This document shows, piece by piece, positions 61,673 through 64,000 of a stretch of 64,000 bases of DNA. The stretch spans positions 1 to 64,000 of the forward strand of contig CAJTLP010000005.1 in NCBI GenBank assembly GCA_910577195.1, written 5' to 3'. Both the position numbers and the translations under genes were made by a program. The notes beneath the pieces are model-generated. The model ran no database searches, was not told the origin of the DNA, and worked only from the letters and a program-made list of their open reading frames with translations. Positions within the stretch are counted from its first letter, which is position 1; every line of letters begins with the position of its first letter. Source of the stretch: an uncultured Eubacterium sp. (lineage in GTDB: Bacteria; Bacillota; Clostridia; Oscillospirales; Acutalibacteraceae).

Positions 61673-62107
61673 TTACGGTATTTTGCCTTGCCTGGCGTGT
61701 TGATTTCTGCTCAAATATCTTAAGGTGTCTATTACAGCCGACAGATAGGTGGCAGATACAGAACCGTAAATGAAGTTATCGATCAATCCGTCTTTTTTTG
61801 CACGGCGAACCTTATCCGCCAGCTTTTTCTCGGTGTTTTCATCCACCACGAAAACAATTTTGCATTCCGGGTTGACCTTTCTCAGTCCATTGCGGATCTT
61901 CATCCGTTCCTCGAACCTCCACGGCGTGTACGCCGTTACCTCCATAATCAGAACATTTGCCAGCACAGCATCGCACAGCGACAGGGTTTTGTCCGGGCTT
62001 TCACTCATAACCGGGTCAAAATCGAAATCAAACCTGCGCAACGCTCCGGCCACTGCATCTGCAAACAGGGCATTCTGCATATCGATTACAACTCTTCGCA
62101 ATGCCAT
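61673..62107 (-). CDS. degenerate receiver-domain protein
   Basis: 144 residues, a single domain with the alternating pattern of a response-regulator receiver: RVVIDMQNALFADAVAGAL, NVLIMEVTAYTPW, CKIVFVVDENTEKKLADKV, NFIYGSVSATYLSAVIDTL. The phospho-acceptor Asp position reads Glu (IMEV), and the conserved Thr/Lys positions are also changed, so it is probably not phosphorylated. No output domain. Just downstream of a complete response-regulator/kinase pair and likely controlled by it. Start ATG with TAGGAGGCG upstream. Confidence 0.65.
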   Translation of the reverse strand: MALRRVVIDMQNALFADAVAGALRRFDFDFDPVMSESPDKTLSLCDAVLANVLIMEVTAYTPWRFEERMKIRNGLRKVNPECKIVFVVDENTEKKLADKVRRAKKDGLIDNFIYGSVSATYLSAVIDTLRYLSRNQHARQGKIP

Positions 62108-62186
62108 CGCCTCCTAACCTTCTGATTTATGTCCGGTTTTATAAATTCCGAACTTAAAATGGCGCAGTAATCCTATGTTCATCCAT

Positions 62187-62229
62187 ATTATATCTGACTG
62201 CATTTTTCTTTTCCCTACCCATGTGGGTA
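62187..62229 (-). promoter_or_regulatory. activator-type promoter with inverted repeat, upstream of the receiver gene
   Basis: Minus-strand -10 box TATAAT (62192-62187) lacks a matching -35 (GGGAAA at the right distance). Instead TACCCA-tg-TGGGTA (62216-62229) is centred about 42 bases before the expected start site. This is the usual place for an activator overlapping the -35. Confidence 0.55.
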
Positions 62230-62257
62230 AACTTTTGCCCCTTTTCAGCAAAAAAGA

Positions 62258-62288
62258 AAATCCCGGTTTCAAATCTGAAACCGGGATC
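62258..62288 (-). terminator. terminator of the two-component operon
   Basis: Minus strand: GATCCCGGTTTC pairs with GAAACCGGGATT around a 6-base loop, followed by TTCTTTTTTG. Confidence 0.9.
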
Positions 62289-62312
62289 TTCGATATAGTC
62301 GATATGATAAAC

Positions 62313-62978
62313 TTATAAAACAATGGGATTTTCTTCCGAACCATCCTGCTCATTAAAGAGCTTTGGAATGATAAACCGTTTGCCGGTCACGGCAATGGCA
62401 AGCTGCGTCTTATTGGCATAGCCTGTTTTTTGAAGGATATTGCGGATATGATACTTCACATTATCCTTCGTATAATTTAACCGCTCTGCAATCTCACTGT
62501 ATTCCAGTCCCTCACAGACCAGACGCAGAACCTTGATTTCTGTTTCCGTAAAATCATCGCTGGTGGTAACGCCGAGCTTTACAGATGGCGTCTCATCAGG
62601 CCACATATGCCCGCCCTGCACGGTGGCGTCCATAACGGTGATCAGATCCTCCGGGCTGACATCCTTGTACCAAAAGCTGTCCACACCGGCTTTCTTTGCC
62701 CGGCTGATAAAGCTTTGCTCGACCATTGAGGTAACAACGATGATTTTAAGTTTTGGAAACAGTTTCCGCAGCTCGGCGGCCGCATCGATTCCGTCCTTTG
62801 TTCCGTAGGTGCAGACATCCATCAGCACCAGATCTACCGCGCTTCTGCGGCAGACTGTAGCAGCAAGATCCGCCTGGGACAGACTGCCCACAAGCTCATA
62901 GCCCTCGCCGTTTTTCACGACACTCTCCATATATTCTCTGGCAATCCGCTGATCATCTATGATAAGCACCCTCGTCAT
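62313..62978 (-). CDS. NarL/LuxR-family response regulator
   Basis: 221 residues. Receiver domain 1-125 with acidic pair RVLIIDDQ, phospho-Asp in LVLMDVCTYGTKDGIDA, Thr in IIVVTSMVEQ and Lys in FWYKDVSPEDL. LuxR-type HTH about 150-205 (FTETEIKVLRLVCEGLEYSEIAERLNYTKDNVKYHIRNILQKTGYANKTQL). Its start overlaps the kinase stop (ATGA), so they form a pair. The inverted repeat upstream of the next gene is a plausible target. Confidence 0.93.
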   Translation of the reverse strand: MTRVLIIDDQRIAREYMESVVKNGEGYELVGSLSQADLAATVCRRSAVDLVLMDVCTYGTKDGIDAAAELRKLFPKLKIIVVTSMVEQSFISRAKKAGVDSFWYKDVSPEDLITVMDATVQGGHMWPDETPSVKLGVTTSDDFTETEIKVLRLVCEGLEYSEIAERLNYTKDNVKYHIRNILQKTGYANKTQLAIAVTGKRFIIPKLFNEQDGSEENPIVL

Positions 62979-64000
62979 ACCGGCACCTCCTGATTCTTCT
63001 GTTTTCCTGCCGGCAGGGTAACTGTCAGCATAAATGCAGGCTGCGACTGGATTTCCATACTGCCGCCTGCTTCCATTATATATTTTCTGTGATCGGCAAG
63101 ACCGCCGCGTGGCACAATCTCACCCTCCGGCTGTGTGCCGTCGTTGGATATGCGCAGGGTAACGGCGGCTTCTGTCTGTTCTGCCGTAACATACAGAGCC
63201 GAAGCATCTGCATGGCGGGCGGCATTGACACAGGCTTCGCGCATTACCGGCAAAAGCAGATGGAGCAGTTCTTCCTCTTGCGGAAGCTCACCCGTAATTT
63301 CCACATGAATACCCGATACTGCTGCATCCCGAATAAACTCTGCCACATCATCCTGCGGATAGGCGTTTTCCTCCTGCAGAATCTGAATGGCACGGCGAAA
63401 CTGCATAACAGCAGCGGCATTCTCTTTTGAAGTGGTGTTCTGCCGCAAAATCTGCCGAATGGCAATCAGGCCTGCGCCCATCTGGTCGTGCAGCTTTGTC
63501 TTGGCAGAAAGAACTTCCCTTTCTTTTGTCAGCTTCTGCACATTATCCGAGAGCTGCTTGAGATCGCGGGAAATCTTTTTCAGTTGTTCCGTCTGCCGTT
63601 TCAGTTCCTGATGCTTTTCATACTGCTCAGTCACCTCTGAAAATATAGCTTCCGTATAGATTGTTCCGGTCTTTACGGTTACTTCCGTTTGGGAATAGCG
63701 CCATACCTTTCCGTCCGGGAAGAGATATGTCTGTCCTTCATCGGAGAGCTTAATGATTCCGTTCTCTTGGTCGCACTTCTCCAATGCCTGTTTTAATTCG
63801 TCAAAATTCTGCAGGTCACTTTGAGTGAGGCTGCGGAACAGGCGGTGCATTTGCAAATTACACAGCTTGATCGCACCGGAGGGTGAAAAATAGCATATGG
63901 CGCTTGGGAGCGTATCCATTGCCTGCTTCACAGAATTGCGAGTAAGGATTTTGCCCTTTTGCCGATATTGCCGTATCATTTCATAAATCAGATAGATGTC
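62975..64000 (-). CDS. sensor histidine kinase (5' end beyond window)
   Basis: The frame is open to the window edge (residues DIYLIYE precede the first ATG), so the N-terminal, probably membrane-embedded, sensor lies outside. Visible: a PAS-like segment (LPSAICYFSPSGAIKLCNLQMHRLF), a coiled coil, the phospho-acceptor region TKLHDQMGAGLIAIRQIL, and a HATPase domain with REACVNAARHA (N box), ISNDGTQPEGE and RGGLADHRKYIMEAGGSMEI. Partner of the NarL-type regulator. The ligand is unknown. Confidence 0.88.
   Translation of the reverse strand, partial: DIYLIYEMIRQYRQKGKILTRNSVKQAMDTLPSAICYFSPSGAIKLCNLQMHRLFRSLTQSDLQNFDELKQALEKCDQENGIIKLSDEGQTYLFPDGKVWRYSQTEVTVKTGTIYTEAIFSEVTEQYEKHQELKRQTEQLKKISRDLKQLSDNVQKLTKEREVLSAKTKLHDQMGAGLIAIRQILRQNTTSKENAAAVMQFRRAIQILQEENAYPQDDVAEFIRDAAVSGIHVEITGELPQEEELLHLLLPVMREACVNAARHADASALYVTAEQTEAAVTLRISNDGTQPEGEIVPRGGLADHRKYIMEAGGSMEIQSQPAFMLTVTLPAGKQKNQEVPV

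Noticed and set aside
62114..62353. 79-residue minus-strand open frame
   Set aside because: It spans the two-component terminator and the promoter of the receiver gene, overlapping the end of the response regulator in another frame.
1..64000. CRISPR arrays, rRNA or tRNA genes, intact insertion sequences
   Set aside because: No regularly spaced identical repeats, no conserved rRNA or tRNA segments and no transposase genes were seen on reading both strands.

Overview
The window looks like the chromosome of a low-GC, endospore-forming Firmicute of the Clostridia, probably a Ruminococcus-like gut member of the Oscillospiraceae. The reasons are: AT-rich intergenic DNA with near-consensus sigma-A promoters, a glmS ribozyme, a valS T-box leader, the spoIIA (sigma F) operon, an SPP1-type holin and an EpsG-type polysaccharide locus. 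The species assignment is inference. No rRNA, tRNA, CRISPR array or intact insertion sequence was seen.

Layout. 1-9.6 kb is housekeeping: a MetA-type homoserine acyltransferase, a small membrane protein, a PAP2 phosphatase with a cysteine-rich tail, a membrane J-domain protein plus a zinc-ribbon membrane protein, glmS with its self-cleaving ribozyme leader, the trkA-trkH potassium uptake pair, and ppa. 9.7-23.4 kb is one minus-strand exopolysaccharide operon: an HpcH-like aldolase, a phosphoglycosyl transferase, three GT4 and six GT2 glycosyltransferases, an EpsG-like polymerase and a Wzx flippase, ending in an acyltransferase relic. 23.6-26.6 kb holds an NSS transporter and gdhA. 26.6-28.5 kb holds a small XRE regulator and an isolated phage-type lysis cassette (XhlA-like, SPP1 holin, C39-like lysin).

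28.7-39.4 kb is an arginine/carbamoyl-phosphate cluster argC-J-B-D-F-carA-carB, in which carB is fused in frame to a DapF-type epimerase domain that lacks one catalytic cysteine. Copies of a bipartite GC-rich repeat sit inside it. 39.38-39.74 kb has no convincing gene but contains two apparent small transcription units facing each other, each with promoter and terminator; I regard this as the most likely undescribed system here. 40-45 kb holds a heterodimeric ABC exporter and a Gfo/Idh/MocA oxidoreductase.

45.3-49 kb is an iron-sulfur/sulfur-transfer operon nifS-iscU-nadA-mnmA with a repeated operator-like sequence around its promoter. 50-52 kb holds a BMP-family lipoprotein whose binding domain is interrupted by three beta-repeats. 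52-55 kb is a nucleoside phosphorylase, MtnA and MTA/SAH deaminase operon that reads as methylthioadenosine salvage through methylthioinosine. 55-60.7 kb holds spoIIAA-AB-AC, folC and valS with its T-box.

60.8-64 kb is visibly more GC-rich and looks like a transferred or rearranged island: a serine recombinase remnant, a broken secreted-protein gene, a DUF5640-like membrane protein, a degenerate receiver protein, and a two-component system running off the right edge.
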